Shown here: positions 47,601-54,456 of the stretch, in pieces
Layout of the letters: every line of letters starts with the position of its first letter
How positions within the stretch are numbered: position 1 is the stretch's first letter
Made by a program: the position numbers and the translations under genes
Source of the DNA: an uncultured Pseudoxanthomonas sp.
Lineage (GTDB): Bacteria; Pseudomonadota; Gammaproteobacteria; Xanthomonadales; Xanthomonadaceae
NCBI RefSeq assembly: GCF_946886695.1
Contig: NZ_CAMPJD010000021.1
Location: 1-61,295, forward strand
Length of the DNA stretch: 61,295 bases
Direction of reading: 5' to 3'
The notes under the pieces: model-generated
What the model saw: only the letters and a program-made list of their open reading frames with translations
Told to the model about the DNA's origin: nothing
The model's database searches: none

Positions 47601-48150
47601 TGGTGTCGCTGGCGAAGAACGCATCGCCCGGCGTGAGTGCCGTGATCGGCGTGCCGGCCGGCGGTACCGCGGAACCGAATCCGATGGCGCCGCGCATCGT
47701 CACCGTGCCCGGCGCCTGGCCGCCCGTATCGACGCCGAGTTGGAAACTGACCGGCGCGCCCTGCGCCGTCTGCGTACCCACCAGTTCGCCCACCGCGCAC
47801 ACCACGCGCGCGGGCACACCGGCGTCGGCGCTGCAGAACGCCGGCAGCGTGCCAGCCGCGGTGCCTGCAGGCAGGTCGAAGATGACCACGGCGTTGGGCA
47901 CCGTATCGGCGGCACCGTTCTCGACCGTGACGTTGTAGACCACCTCGCCGCCGGCCGGGGTCGGATCGTAGCCCGTGTCGGACAGGTCCGTGATCTGCAG
48001 ATCGGCGGCCAGCGCGACAGGTGCCAGCAGCCATGTCGCCAGGGTCATCCAGCGCCACGTCCGGCTGCGATTCCGCAGCGACCACCCTGTCGAACCCACG
48101 CGCGCGCGCCCGCATCCGCCGATCAACGTCGGCTCACCCTGCTCGTTCAC
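38632..48150 (-). CDS. Giant exported repeat protein: DUF11 modules followed by SdrD B-like calcium-loop repeats
   Basis: 3172 residues from a GTG complementary to 48148-48150 (GGGGAAAG upstream). Signal peptide core MTLATWLLAPVALAADL at about 35-50. Eight DUF11-type modules lie at about 49-1290 (starts near 49, 199, 324, 462, 621, 774, 954, 1121). Nine SdrD B-like repeats of about 110-130 residues follow (starts near 1292, 1427, 1557, 1674, 1801, 1911, 2039, 2164, 2286), each with an Asp/Asn-rich loop such as DRNGNGNFDGGD or DANNNGVREAGE. Then a DUF11 (2409), an SdrD-like unit (2564), a carboxypeptidase-regulatory-like unit (2699), a DUF11 (2849) and a C-terminal unit (3007-3130; VFVDC-type loop) with a disordered QP-rich tail. 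Likely a long surface fibre or adhesin. Confidence 0.88.
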   Translation of the reverse strand: MNEQGEPTLIGGCGRARVGSTGWSLRNRSRTWRWMTLATWLLAPVALAADLQITDLSDTGYDPTPAGGEVVYNVTVENGAADTVPNAVVIFDLPAGTAAGTLPAFCSADAGVPARVVCAVGELVGTQTAQGAPVSFQLGVDTGGQAPGTVTMRGAIGFGSAVPPAGTPITALTPGDAFFASDTNTANNQRNEATTLTTAGDLRLLKSATPDPVVGGAEITYTLTVFNDGPSTSTNFRVVDTLPAAATYVASSFNGAGWTFNSGTMTATHAGTLAVGSSSSFTFRARVNAGSGNIINAATVEAIGTPDADPSNNDADVTTSITPGADLALSKSAAPAPAIAGQSVTFTLTARNLGPSVAQNVSVTDALPAGFVITGGTQPGGWSCSNDGANATRTCTRAAAMPVGAVETLTIVATVPSTGANSSGDVTNTATITSTTPDPNGPVLGVNNNDGSVTFTVLADGADLSMTKSKSPALVAVWDGIGPDTDSRMTSLIRVRNLGPRAASGQVQVVDELAAGEEFVSASGPWTCAVDNPYAVPPARQRVTCDLNAGSLPLAVNTNSPQLQIISRARAAGALTNTACTGGSNGSVEPLTAGGIDQDPETGNDCSGAGTRTTDERADLRIAKQTNGPGDADNVLTAAQDTVTYTLTITNDGPDSTTGIVVNDAIPGFVAGRTTVSANAPAGWNCTTGASVVCRSGTMALANGASASIVLTVQRALFDSAGLGAGTCGGVPTTNAFCNTAGVGIDAAVAGSVGEINAANNNASDWLRIDRVANVQTTTKSITSGATGQAGVNTTYVMSFRNQGPSTAPGVVFRDVFTLPADDAGFVLMSATRTGGGTATCTATPGPGITTAPAAGGMSYANPTAGTAQVTLTCVPLSLANGQTESLTVVIRPNVNVGNTGRVFTNVADFFFDRNNDGTPDPASGSDANGSFDFNTDDSAGDDQRSASLPFNSGSVDLITNKVDTGFAGGVDPLGYDAVTPANNAITYRVTVRNNGPSVATNVRISDTLTPLAGRTVRFLGVSASTTGPFVDTDCSVTAGSNPTVGAPLVLDCVMPGIGFSTNLPGVVATGQTSTLYLRYAYETPPGASGDTLLNSATASSAETDTNLANNTADQDTTIRSRADLAVTKTMVALAPDPDPAVALPPTIGSVSLRQPFYYVIGGVNNGPGASLSRDRTGTSPLNGTGTVVTDTLPANLIVTGPITWRKDGPDPGGDEQPVGTGTCSQAGNTVTCTLGDMTVTGRARIIVPARWDAYPAGGTSNNTATIATEQVDPVPGNNTTTVPLGVTRSSLAGVVFEDRDRTGANGGTHQGAATEPAIAGVTITLTGIDAYGNAVNRSAITAADGSYSFTDLSPADAAGYTLTQTQPAGFVNSPVALPTSGGAEPSLGGTYSAGSPNSVIAAIPVGADQAGVRYDFPEVRRPALSGFVYIDGNFNDIRDAGDAPISGATVELLDAGSGAVVATTTTDGSGAYGFSNLDPLIVYTLREVLPTGSYQNRPTAVNPGQVGGAPCAAGCTPGTGVAGDAATTDRISGIDLGAGTDGTVFNFGEDAVAGISGSVYVDRNGNGNFDGGDAGTINSRPNGGLQGVSVTLTGAGADGIFGNGDDPAPVTVQTDANGAYQFADLVVGQDYRVSETQPEGYADGTENPANAIDIANLPPAGSAGNDFGETLGSLAGLVFEDFSATAANNNNGTFDGGENPIANVTVTLTGTDVLGNAVNVTAQTDAAGAYVFRDLLPPQAGTTYTITETQPTGYIDGRHTPGNAATPGSATTSNVIDGIAINAGQAATGYLFGELANAVISGTVYLDRNDNGDQDGGEPGIPGVTVVIEGAGPDGVFGTGDDLPPVTLTTDANGGYSYGGAITGQNYRIVETQPTGLADGQENSSNTITLTNLPAAGSSGNDFGELAASLSGSVWLDANNNGVREAGENGIAGVSISLPAGTLDALGNAVAAAVTDANGEYRFGDLLAGTYAVNEQAAQPVVGGVTTLNGITVAGNVGGTSNGTATPVTTLPSAIAGIVLPAGGDSVQNNFGETLGVSLSGRVFFDANNDGVQSGAAETGIEGVTLTLTGTDDTGASVSVNTTTDANGDYAFDGLRPGTYTVTEPQQPTGTSNGQTVAGTVGGTSTGTATPITTVPSAISTIDLTTPGSASVDNLFGEIPLNSAISGRVWEDIDNDGVIDPSEQGIGNVVVRLTGTDLAGNTITRDVTTQPDGSYAFTELPPGTYTITEPDQPAGTLNGTTVPGTGGGTATPPTSTPSVISDVVLGVGEEASGNNFGEVPSGSIAGRVYNDGNNNGVIDAGEGGFPNVQVVLTGTNELGETVDVTVTTDSEGRYRFDDLRPGTYTVTEPTQPAETLNGITTPGTLDGTSLGVATPVSTTPSAISGIVLPPGGDSIDNNFGEIGDSPDLVVSKTATPTTFTVNNPGSYTIRVRNIGQQPSAGEYVVEDRLPAGLTLAATPTGNGWTCTGASGDNRFRCSSGAVIAAGATLADAIVAQVRVDASAATGSPVNNAVLVEGGGENEFRTPTTDERADFEGNPADLPVCDPAITQNACRLPTAVQLSASVSGTVWFDQGSEFGLIDGGDRRLSGWVVEVVNGSGQVVGTATTGADGTYSIADQVPGIPLAIRFRDPATGVVWGLPVSGETVTGPPVPCDAGSAAANGTASSCRSSDNGFTHLAVVLAPGANLPQQSLPLNPGGVVYDATTRTPVPGSRVTLTPVGTCAGYAPEQHVLNAALGGYTVQGTSVSMTVGAEGFYQFLLGPDAPASCRFQLEVTPPAGYTFESGMIPAETAPLSPPSTPGVGHPVQTNATAPTAPVGTETRYYLELTLGSGVAVPVHNHIPLDPQVAPGLVITKTGDRKTVEVGDSLVYTITIRQTAGASMGTVNVVDRLPHGFTFIDGTARVDGAGIANPLGKPGPTLVFDVGPLAVGAQKTLSYRVRVGVGSMQGDGINRARAYGCSIDGGCVDPTTLAPYPNGGVVPSNPAEYRVIVSGGVFTDEGCVLGKIFVDCNVNHVQDREEIGIPGVRMYFEDGTWMVSDSEGKYSYCGLPPKSHTLKVDASTLPVGSRLTTSSNRNLGDADSLFIDLKNGELHRADFIEGSCSNPVMEQVKARRTQGEIRAPETERNQQPLRFDSKPARAPQQATDSANQQPIVAPRPTATDGDEGKEVQP

Positions 48151-48395
48151 TGACTTTCCCCTGTTCCACCTGGCCGGATCGAACCCGGCAAGCCATCAGG
48201 ACGGCGTTGCCCGCGTCACGGCGGAAACCGTGGCGGGGGGCGACCCTCAGGATGGCGAGAAGACATCACCGCTCGCGCGGTTCGGCTCCGGTACCGATGT
48301 CAGCACCGGAATGTGGGAAAAGTCTCTATTGCGCGGGGACGTGCATCAATGACGGTGGCTCACCCAACCTCACCGTTTCTCACGACAGGGAGGCG
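48151..48395 (-). other. 245-bp upstream region of the giant-protein gene
   Basis: Lies between the response-regulator stop and the giant gene start, both minus strand. No clear terminator for the regulator gene and no certain promoter was found; it is the expected place for the giant operon promoter. Confidence 0.4.
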
Positions 48396-49103
48396 TCAGG
48401 GTGCGAATACGTAGCCGATTCCACGCACGGCGCGCAGCGGCAGCGGCTGCGAAAAACGGCTGTTGACCTTGCCGCGGAGACGATGGACCAGAACGTCCAG
48501 CCGATGGGGATCGAAATCCCAGGGTTGATCGGTCAGCACCTCGATCAGGGCCGTTCTGGATACCGGCATGCCAGGCTGCTCCAGAAGCCGTGCAAGGATC
48601 GTGCGTTCCGCCTCGCTGAGCGCGAGCGTCCTGGCATCGGGCCCATGCAACGTCCAGCCCGCGTCGGACAACGACCAGGTGGGCGCAGCCTGGTCATCCA
48701 GTGCCGCGCCATTCATCGCGGGTGTCAGCCGGCGATGGAGATTGGCGACGGCCACGCCCAGCACGTCGTAATCGACGGGCTTGGTCAGAAAAAGATCGGC
48801 GCCTTCTTCAAAGCTCTGTGCCATGAGCTTTTTGCCACCGCGGCCGGTCAGCATGATGATGCCCACCGAGGCAAGCTGCCGCAGGTGCGACGCTACCCCC
48901 AGCCCGCTCTCGCCGGGCAGGCCGATGTCCAGGACGACGATGTCGAGCGCCTGGACACTCATGTGGCGGTACAGGGCTTCCGCACTCGGCAGGCCCACGA
49001 CATTGCAGCCGCGCTCGCTCAGCTCCTCAACGATCAGGCCTCGCAGTTCGTCTTCATCCTCGACAACGGCAACGCGTGGAGACGGCAGATCGTGTTGGCT
49101 CAT
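48396..49103 (-). CDS. OmpR-type response regulator at the head of the giant-protein locus
   Basis: 235 residues from the ATG complementary to 49101-49103 (MSQHDLPSPR). Receiver: acidic cluster E15/D16/E17 (VVEDEDEL), phospho-acceptor D59 (LDIVVLDIGLPGESG), IIMLTGRGG and LTKPVDYD. Winged-helix domain at 150-235 (LSEAERTILARLLEQPGMPV, RLDVLVHRLRGKV, LPLRAVRGIGYVF). No sensor gene touches it; it is followed on the same strand, after 245 bp, by the giant surface-protein gene, and the nearest unpaired kinase is at the far end of that block. Confidence 0.88.
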   Translation of the reverse strand: MSQHDLPSPRVAVVEDEDELRGLIVEELSERGCNVVGLPSAEALYRHMSVQALDIVVLDIGLPGESGLGVASHLRQLASVGIIMLTGRGGKKLMAQSFEEGADLFLTKPVDYDVLGVAVANLHRRLTPAMNGAALDDQAAPTWSLSDAGWTLHGPDARTLALSEAERTILARLLEQPGMPVSRTALIEVLTDQPWDFDPHRLDVLVHRLRGKVNSRFSQPLPLRAVRGIGYVFAP

Positions 49104-49601
49104 GGAAAGAAGAAGTCGACGGTGCAAATGTAGCGTAACTCACATTTCACGCCTTATGTCCACGCGCGCGCGGAAAAACATCGCACCCGGCAGCTCCCCA
49201 CGCATTGCGGACGCGGCTGAACCAGGCGCCCAGCCACCCTGGTTTTCCAGATGCTGACGTGCGTGCCTGGCGGCAGATGCGTCAATGGCGCGCACGTCTA
49301 CCGCAATGTTCACAGACCGAAGGGATCGCCTTGGCGACCACTTCGCAGCATCGCCATCTCCACGCCCTGGAAGGCAAGCGCCTTGAGCAACGCGGTCAAT
49401 CGGTCGGGACAAAGTACCCGTGATCTGGCACGGGACGGGGAAACAGTTGTTCAACCGACACGGGCCTGAAAGCTGGGCTCGCACGTCGCTCTGAAAACAT
49501 TCGAGCGCGGCGAACCGTTTCGAATCGACACACGAAGCGCGCGTTCGTCGGGCACGTTGAGTTCTCACACAGCCTCGACCCTAAGCGGACATCATTCCAC
49601 G
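49104..49601. other. 498-bp stretch without a convincing gene
   Basis: Short frames exist but show no domain, ribosome-binding site or conserved composition. The right end (49559-49601) resembles an insertion-sequence terminus. The rest likely holds the response-regulator promoter; nothing else is evident. Confidence 0.5.
49559..49601. repeat. Possible insertion-sequence end remnant
   Basis: GAGTTCTCACACAGCCTCGA followed by CCCTAAGCGGACATCATTCC. The combination of a TTCTCACACAGCCTCG block and an AAGCGGACAT block resembles ends of common proteobacterial insertion elements as I remember them. No partner end was found in the window. Confidence 0.35.
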
Positions 49602-50372
49602 TCAGGTTCGAGTAATGGACACGCCGCCGTCGACAAGAAAGGCAGTACCCGTGATGAAACTCGACGCATCCGATGCGAGGTGAAGGACGGAGCGTGCGAT
49701 CTCTTCTGGCGAGGCCATGCGCTTCAACGCGTGGATACGCTCCACGAAGGCCTGCACCTCCGGCGTGGCGTCCGGCGCGTTGGTGATGCTGGCGGGCGTG
49801 TCGGTGCCTCCGGGGAGTACGGCATTCACCCGGATCCCGCTCGCGCCGTACTCGGCCGCCAAGGCCTTGACCAGGCCGATTTGGCCCGCCTTGCTGGCGG
49901 CATACGCCGCCATGCCGGGAAAGCCGGCCGTGTAGCCCACGAAGGAGGATGTGAATATGAGCGAGCCGCCGCCGCCCGCCAGCATGGCCGGCACCTGGTA
50001 CTTGGCACCAAGGAACGCACTGGCAAGATTGGTGTCGAGCGTCTCGTGCCATTGGTCGAGCGACATCTCCGTGATGGGCTTGGTCTCTCCCAACACCCCT
50101 GCATTGTTGAATGCGACGTCAAGGCCACCAAAGTGGTCGATGGCCGTGTCGACCAGGGCCTTTGCAACTTCTTCGCGCTTGATGTCGCCCGCAACCGCGA
50201 TTGCATGCCCGCCCTCTGCTTCGATTTCACGGACGAGCGCGTCGAGTTCGGCGTGACGACGCCCGCTCACTACGACGCACGCCCCTTCTCTCGCGAACAG
50301 CTTGGCCGTCGCGCGTCCGATGCCGGAACTGGCTCCCGTGACGATGGCCACCTTCTCTGCCAGTACATCCAT
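49602..50372 (-). CDS. SDR-family glucose/3-oxoacyl-type oxidoreductase
   Basis: 256-residue classical short-chain dehydrogenase. NAD(P) motif TGASSGIGRATAKLFAREGA (14-33), NNAG (AFNNAGV), catalytic Ser (TSSFVGY) and YxxxK (YAASKAG), and a C-terminal DGGVSITRT. SGRR after the second strand suggests NADP(H) preference. ATG complementary to 50370-50372 has GGGAG upstream. The stop lies 1 bp from a possible IS end. Substrate unknown. It is separate from the other two SDR genes at the right end, and not closely similar to them. Confidence 0.88.
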   Translation of the reverse strand: MDVLAEKVAIVTGASSGIGRATAKLFAREGACVVVSGRRHAELDALVREIEAEGGHAIAVAGDIKREEVAKALVDTAIDHFGGLDVAFNNAGVLGETKPITEMSLDQWHETLDTNLASAFLGAKYQVPAMLAGGGGSLIFTSSFVGYTAGFPGMAAYAASKAGQIGLVKALAAEYGASGIRVNAVLPGGTDTPASITNAPDATPEVQAFVERIHALKRMASPEEIARSVLHLASDASSFITGTAFLVDGGVSITRT

Positions 50373-50592
50373 CTGCAACTCCCGTCTCGTTGTGTCGGGA
50401 GAATCTATCGGCCTGTGTCGCCAGCCGATATCCGTTTCTTGCTTTCGCACCCAGGAAGGCGGCGCGCATACTGGTATGGCATGCCAGGTCGATGAATGGC
50501 CACGCAAGACGCCAGGCTACGAAACACCGGCAGAACGGTATCGACAAACCGTTGCGTCGATCGGTTGAATCCAAGGCAGGAGCGGACGCGTA

Positions 50593-52218
50593 TCAACTGG
50601 GCAACTCAACGAGACCCTTTGCCGTCAGACTCAGGCATCGGGTGGGATTGACGGATTCCACGAAGTCGGTGTCGTGGCTTACAACGACCATTGCGCCTTC
50701 GTAGTTCTGCAGCACCTGTTCGAGCTGCAGAACGGCTTCCAGGTCGAGGTTGTTCGTAGGTTCGTCCAGCAACAGCAGTTGGGGAGCATCGTCCGCATGC
50801 AGCACACAGGTCAGCGTTGCCCGGAGGCGTTCTCCTCCTGACAGCGCGCTGACCGGCAATTTCATGCGGTCGCCACGGAACCCAAGCCGTGCCAGTACGT
50901 CAGCGCGTTCCTGGGGTGGAAGGCGGGCCGCTGTGTCCGCAAGATTCTCGGCTAGCGACTTCGCGGGCACCAACTGGTCCAGGCGTTGACTGAGATAGGC
51001 CACACGGGTGGCGCCGATGCGACGCCCTCCCCTCGTGGAGGTCATGTCCCCCGCCAGAATTCGCAGGAACGTGGTTTTACCCACGCCGTTGTCTCCCATC
51101 AGTGCGATTCGCTCCGGTCCGCGGATCGTCAGCGTCATGCCGCGCGCGTCCCACAGGGGCCCGTCTTGGCCGAGAGCCTGCACGTTCTCCACGGTCAGCA
51201 CGTGTTGTGTGGGGCCTACACGCGTGGCAGGCAATGAGAAGCGGGGCATGGCAGATGAGGATGCGTCCTGCTCGGCGCTTTGCAGCGCATTCCGCATCTG
51301 GTCCACCCGTTCGCCATGCACGCCGGCGGCTCTACCGGCGGACACTTCGGCTCGGCGTGCCAGCGTACCTGCGACGATCCTGGGCAACCCTGCGTTGGGA
51401 GCCTTGCGCGCGGCATTGGATGCGCGCCGGTCCGCACGCTCGCGAGCCTGTTGCATCTCGTGCTTCTCGCGTCGCAGTTCCTTGCGTAGATGCTGAACCT
51501 GCTGCTCGGCAGCGGACTGCTCGCGATCTGCTACAGACCGGTAGGCACTGTAGCCGCCGCCGACCATGCGGAGGCGCGTGGACTGTAGTTCCGCGATTTC
51601 CTGCATGTCTTCCAGCAAACCTCGATCATGGCTTGCCACCAGGAGGCATCCACGGAACGACTCCAGCACGGTGCGCAGGCGCTGGCGTGCTTTCCGATCC
51701 AGGTGATTGGTGGGTTCATCCAACAGCAGGACATCGGGCGCTTTCAGCAACTGGGCCGCCAGCGCCACTGCCATCGCCTCGCCCCCGCTGAGACTGGAGA
51801 TGTCCCGCTGCAGGCGGACGTCATGCAGACCGAATGCCGCCAGCTGCGAGGCGATGCGCTCGCGCAGGTCCCAGTGGCCGTCGGCCCGCTCCAGCTGGGC
51901 GGCATCGGCTGTGCCAGCGAGCACCGCATCCACCGCTTTCAGCGCATCGGTGACACCCAGCAGCTCAGCGACAGTGGCGTGGGCGGCGCTGTTCCAGCGC
52001 TGCGGCAGATAGCCGTGTCGACCGGCGATGTCGATCGCACCGGCCTGCGTTGCAAGCTCGCCTGCCAACAGGCGTAGCAATGTTGTCTTGCCCGCCCCAT
52101 TCGGCGCGACAAGACCGATCCGGGATGGGCCAAGGACGAATGACAAATCGGCGAAGACAGGCGTGCCGTCTGGCCAGGAAAAAGAGAGATGGGAGACGCG
52201 GATGCATGCGCCGGACAT
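50593..52218 (-). CDS. ABC-F family ATP-binding protein (ribosome-associated or antibiotic-resistance type)
   Basis: 541 residues, two nucleotide-binding domains and no membrane segment. NBD1: Walker A GLVAPNGAGKTT (about 34-45), signature LSGGEAM, Walker B VLLLDEPTNHLD. NBD2: Walker A LMGDNGVGKTT, signature LSGGERLRATL, Walker B LLLLDEPTNNLD. The inter-domain linker is long (about 230-330) and Arg/Gln-rich (HLRKELRREKHEMQQARERA), as in ABC-F proteins that insert into the ribosomal E site. Some linkers of this kind protect ribosomes from macrolide-, lincosamide- or pleuromutilin-type drugs; the sequence alone does not prove resistance. AGGAGG precedes the ATG. An 18-bp palindrome lies just upstream. 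Confidence 0.87.
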   Translation of the reverse strand: MSGACIRVSHLSFSWPDGTPVFADLSFVLGPSRIGLVAPNGAGKTTLLRLLAGELATQAGAIDIAGRHGYLPQRWNSAAHATVAELLGVTDALKAVDAVLAGTADAAQLERADGHWDLRERIASQLAAFGLHDVRLQRDISSLSGGEAMAVALAAQLLKAPDVLLLDEPTNHLDRKARQRLRTVLESFRGCLLVASHDRGLLEDMQEIAELQSTRLRMVGGGYSAYRSVADREQSAAEQQVQHLRKELRREKHEMQQARERADRRASNAARKAPNAGLPRIVAGTLARRAEVSAGRAAGVHGERVDQMRNALQSAEQDASSSAMPRFSLPATRVGPTQHVLTVENVQALGQDGPLWDARGMTLTIRGPERIALMGDNGVGKTTFLRILAGDMTSTRGGRRIGATRVAYLSQRLDQLVPAKSLAENLADTAARLPPQERADVLARLGFRGDRMKLPVSALSGGERLRATLTCVLHADDAPQLLLLDEPTNNLDLEAVLQLEQVLQNYEGAMVVVSHDTDFVESVNPTRCLSLTAKGLVELPS

Positions 52219-52233
52219 AGGTTCCTCCTAAGG

Positions 52234-52251
52234 TCGCCCTACGTAGGACGA
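52234..52251. promoter_or_regulatory. Palindromic operator candidate upstream of the ABC-F gene
   Basis: TCG-C-CCTAC/GTAGG-A-CGA: arms TCGxCCTAC and GTAGGxCGA, centre CCTACGTAGG perfect (52238-52247). It lies 16-33 bp before the start codon, overlapping the 5' leader, a position suited to TetR-type repression. No regulator gene is adjacent. Confidence 0.6.
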
Positions 52252-52357
52252 TCAAAGCCGAAGCACCCGACAGTGCCGGGTTGCTCATGCGTTTCAGGGG
52301 AACGGGGCTATCACACGTCCGGCGGACTCCTGGATCACGTCGATGGCGGGTATTGTG

Positions 52358-53716
52358 TCAGCGAGCCGCGTCTTGGTGCTGAACGGTTGACGAAGGCGTG
52401 GAGCGCAACTCAATCGTCGCCTGGAGACCGCCACCCTCCCGATTCGACAGTCGCAGTACGCCGCCGAGTACATGGGTGAGCTGCTGGGCGATGGCCAACC
52501 CAAGGCCTGTGCCGCCCGTGCCGCGGCACCGCGATGGTTCGAGCCGCTGGAAGGGTTTCACTACATTCTCCAACTGCTCGGGCGGAATACCGGGTCCACG
52601 ATCAAGCACATCGATACATATCCGCCCCGCTTCATCCATACGGAGTCTGGTCTCGGCGTCGCCAGCGTAGTTGAGCGCGTTGTCGACCAGGTTCTGCAGG
52701 ATTCGACGCAACACCTGCGGATGGGTGTCATGAGACGCTGAGTCGCCGGCAGAGAGCGCCACCGCGTGCCCGGCGTCCTGATAGTCGGCCACGACACTTT
52801 CCAGGAAGGCCGTCATATCCAGGCGAACCGACGGGCCCAACGTGACTGACGCGCTGCGGGCGAAACTCAGGCCTTCGCGCACCAACAGGCTGATGTGGTC
52901 GATATCGCCCAGCAGCTTCTCTTGCTCAGCACTGGCGTCCATCGCCTCCACCCGCAACCTCAGGCGAGTGATCGGAGTCTGCAGATCATGTGAGATTGCT
53001 GCGAGGATCTGCGTGCGCTCGGAGACGTGGGTCGCCACGCGCGCCTGGAGAGCATTGAGCGCGCTCGCGGCCTGGGCGACCTCCCATGGGCCGTCCTGTG
53101 GCAGCTGGGCATCGCCGCCTGCAAGATCCATGCGCTCGGCCGCTCTCGCGAGGTGGGCAAGAGGCCGGGTTGCCAGCCGTACGGCAACCGCTACACACAG
53201 CAACAGCAAGATGACCTGGGCCGCAAGAACCCAGGGCAGCCATCGTGCGATCGGCATCAGTGACGGCGTCACTTCAATGGTCAGAAGCTGCCCGTCTCGG
53301 AGCGTCAGCTCTACCTCATAGCGTTCCGGTGTGGCGGACACTGCACGGGGCCGCAAGGCGTATTGATGCCCCAACGCGTCATCGATCAACCCCGTCACCT
53401 CATGCGATCGTGCACTGGTCAATGGCTCGCCAGGCAGTGCTGTCCGCAGGAGATAGCGGTAGGTCCTGCGCTCGAGGCGCGGAATCCAGGCGTCACGTTG
53501 ATCGTCGGGCAGATTCTCCAGTAGCGCTACGCTGACGGGAATGTCTTCATAAAGATTCCTGAGCATCATCGAGCGCGTGGCATCGGCACGCTCTTCGAAC
53601 AGCAGGGCAAACGACAGGGCATGCGCGAGCAGCAAGCCCGCGCCCAGGATCAGGACAAGGCGCGATCGAAGCGTTCTCGGCATCCATCGCGTGGCGATAC
53701 TGCGCCGACCACTCAT
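52358..53716 (-). CDS. Sensor histidine kinase of the redox/electrophile-stress module
   Basis: 452 residues. Transmembrane helices at about 18-40 and 160-180 flank a periplasmic domain of about 120 residues (ERRTYRYLL ... LLTIEVTPS). HAMP (185-235), HisKA H243 (AAISHDLQTPITRLRLR) and HATPase motifs (NLVDNALNYAG, DRGPGIPPEQL, GTGLGLAIAQQL) complete an EnvZ/RstB-like protein. Its start overlaps the stop of the response-regulator gene (ATGA), showing a translated pair. Possible inputs are oxidants or electrophiles, suggested only by the genes across the divergent promoter. Confidence 0.9.
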   Translation of the reverse strand: MSGRRSIATRWMPRTLRSRLVLILGAGLLLAHALSFALLFEERADATRSMMLRNLYEDIPVSVALLENLPDDQRDAWIPRLERRTYRYLLRTALPGEPLTSARSHEVTGLIDDALGHQYALRPRAVSATPERYEVELTLRDGQLLTIEVTPSLMPIARWLPWVLAAQVILLLLCVAVAVRLATRPLAHLARAAERMDLAGGDAQLPQDGPWEVAQAASALNALQARVATHVSERTQILAAISHDLQTPITRLRLRVEAMDASAEQEKLLGDIDHISLLVREGLSFARSASVTLGPSVRLDMTAFLESVVADYQDAGHAVALSAGDSASHDTHPQVLRRILQNLVDNALNYAGDAETRLRMDEAGRICIDVLDRGPGIPPEQLENVVKPFQRLEPSRCRGTGGTGLGLAIAQQLTHVLGGVLRLSNREGGGLQATIELRSTPSSTVQHQDAAR

Positions 53717-54456
53717 GGCTCTTCACCCTCAAGTACGACAGCCTGGCTGAATACGTAGCCTTCGCTCCGCACCGTCTTTATGTACGTCTGCTCACGTGCC
53801 CCGTCGCCCAGGCGCTGTCGCAATCGACTGACGAGAAGATCAATGGAGCGGTCAAAGACCTCCGCGTCCCTGCCCTGGGTAAGGTTCAACAGTTGGTCGC
53901 GGCTCAGTACGCGCTGCGGATGATCGATGAATACACGCAGGAGCCGGAACTCGGCGCCGCTCAATGGATATGCCGTCCCATCCATGTCCAACAAGTGGCG
54001 TGCGGTTGTATCCAATCGCCAGTCACCGAACCCGATCCATCTACTGGCCTCGGAGACCTGGAGATTCGGGGGCAGCATGCGCGCGCGCCGGATGACGGCA
54101 TTGATGCGTGCCAGAAGTTCACGCGAGGAAAAAGGCTTGGTGACGTAGTCGTCGGCTCCCATCTCAAGGCCGATGATCCGGTCGGTCTCGTCGTCACGGG
54201 CCGTGAGCAATACCACGGGAACAGCGCGATGCTTTCCCGCGCGAAGGTTCCTGCAGAGCGCCAGGCCATCTTCACCCGGCATCATCACGTCAAGCACGAC
54301 CAGATCCACGTCACTGGTATCCAGGACACCCCGCATCTCGCGTCCGTCCGCAGCCAGGCTGACGCGCAGGCCATTTCGCTTCAGGTAGTCGCCCACCATC
54401 TGACGGATGTCGCGGTCATCGTCGACGACAAGGATGTGATCGGTGTGTGGCGACAT
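53713..54456 (-). CDS. OmpR-type response regulator of the redox/electrophile-stress module
   Basis: 247 residues from the ATG complementary to 54454-54456 (MSPHTDHILVVDDDRD). Receiver: D12/D13, phospho-acceptor D56 (DLVVLDVMMPGEDG), LLTARDDETDRI, TKPF. C-terminal winged helix: LSGAEFRLLRVFIDHPQRVL, DRSIDLLVSRLRQRL and IKTVRSEGYVF. Coupled to the downstream kinase by an ATGA overlap. A direct repeat of TGTATC at 54558-54573, one helical turn apart, lies in the divergent promoter and is a likely binding site for this protein. Confidence 0.92.
   Translation of the reverse strand: MSPHTDHILVVDDDRDIRQMVGDYLKRNGLRVSLAADGREMRGVLDTSDVDLVVLDVMMPGEDGLALCRNLRAGKHRAVPVVLLTARDDETDRIIGLEMGADDYVTKPFSSRELLARINAVIRRARMLPPNLQVSEASRWIGFGDWRLDTTARHLLDMDGTAYPLSGAEFRLLRVFIDHPQRVLSRDQLLNLTQGRDAEVFDRSIDLLVSRLRQRLGDGAREQTYIKTVRSEGYVFSQAVVLEGEEP

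Noticed and set aside
38632..48150. Repetitive DNA here considered as a CRISPR-like array
   Set aside because: Repeats are coding, about 330-390 bp long, degenerate, and follow protein module boundaries.
49140..49568. 142-codon minus-strand frame in the gap before the SDR gene
   Set aside because: No homology features, no ribosome-binding site, and it reads through the possible IS end.
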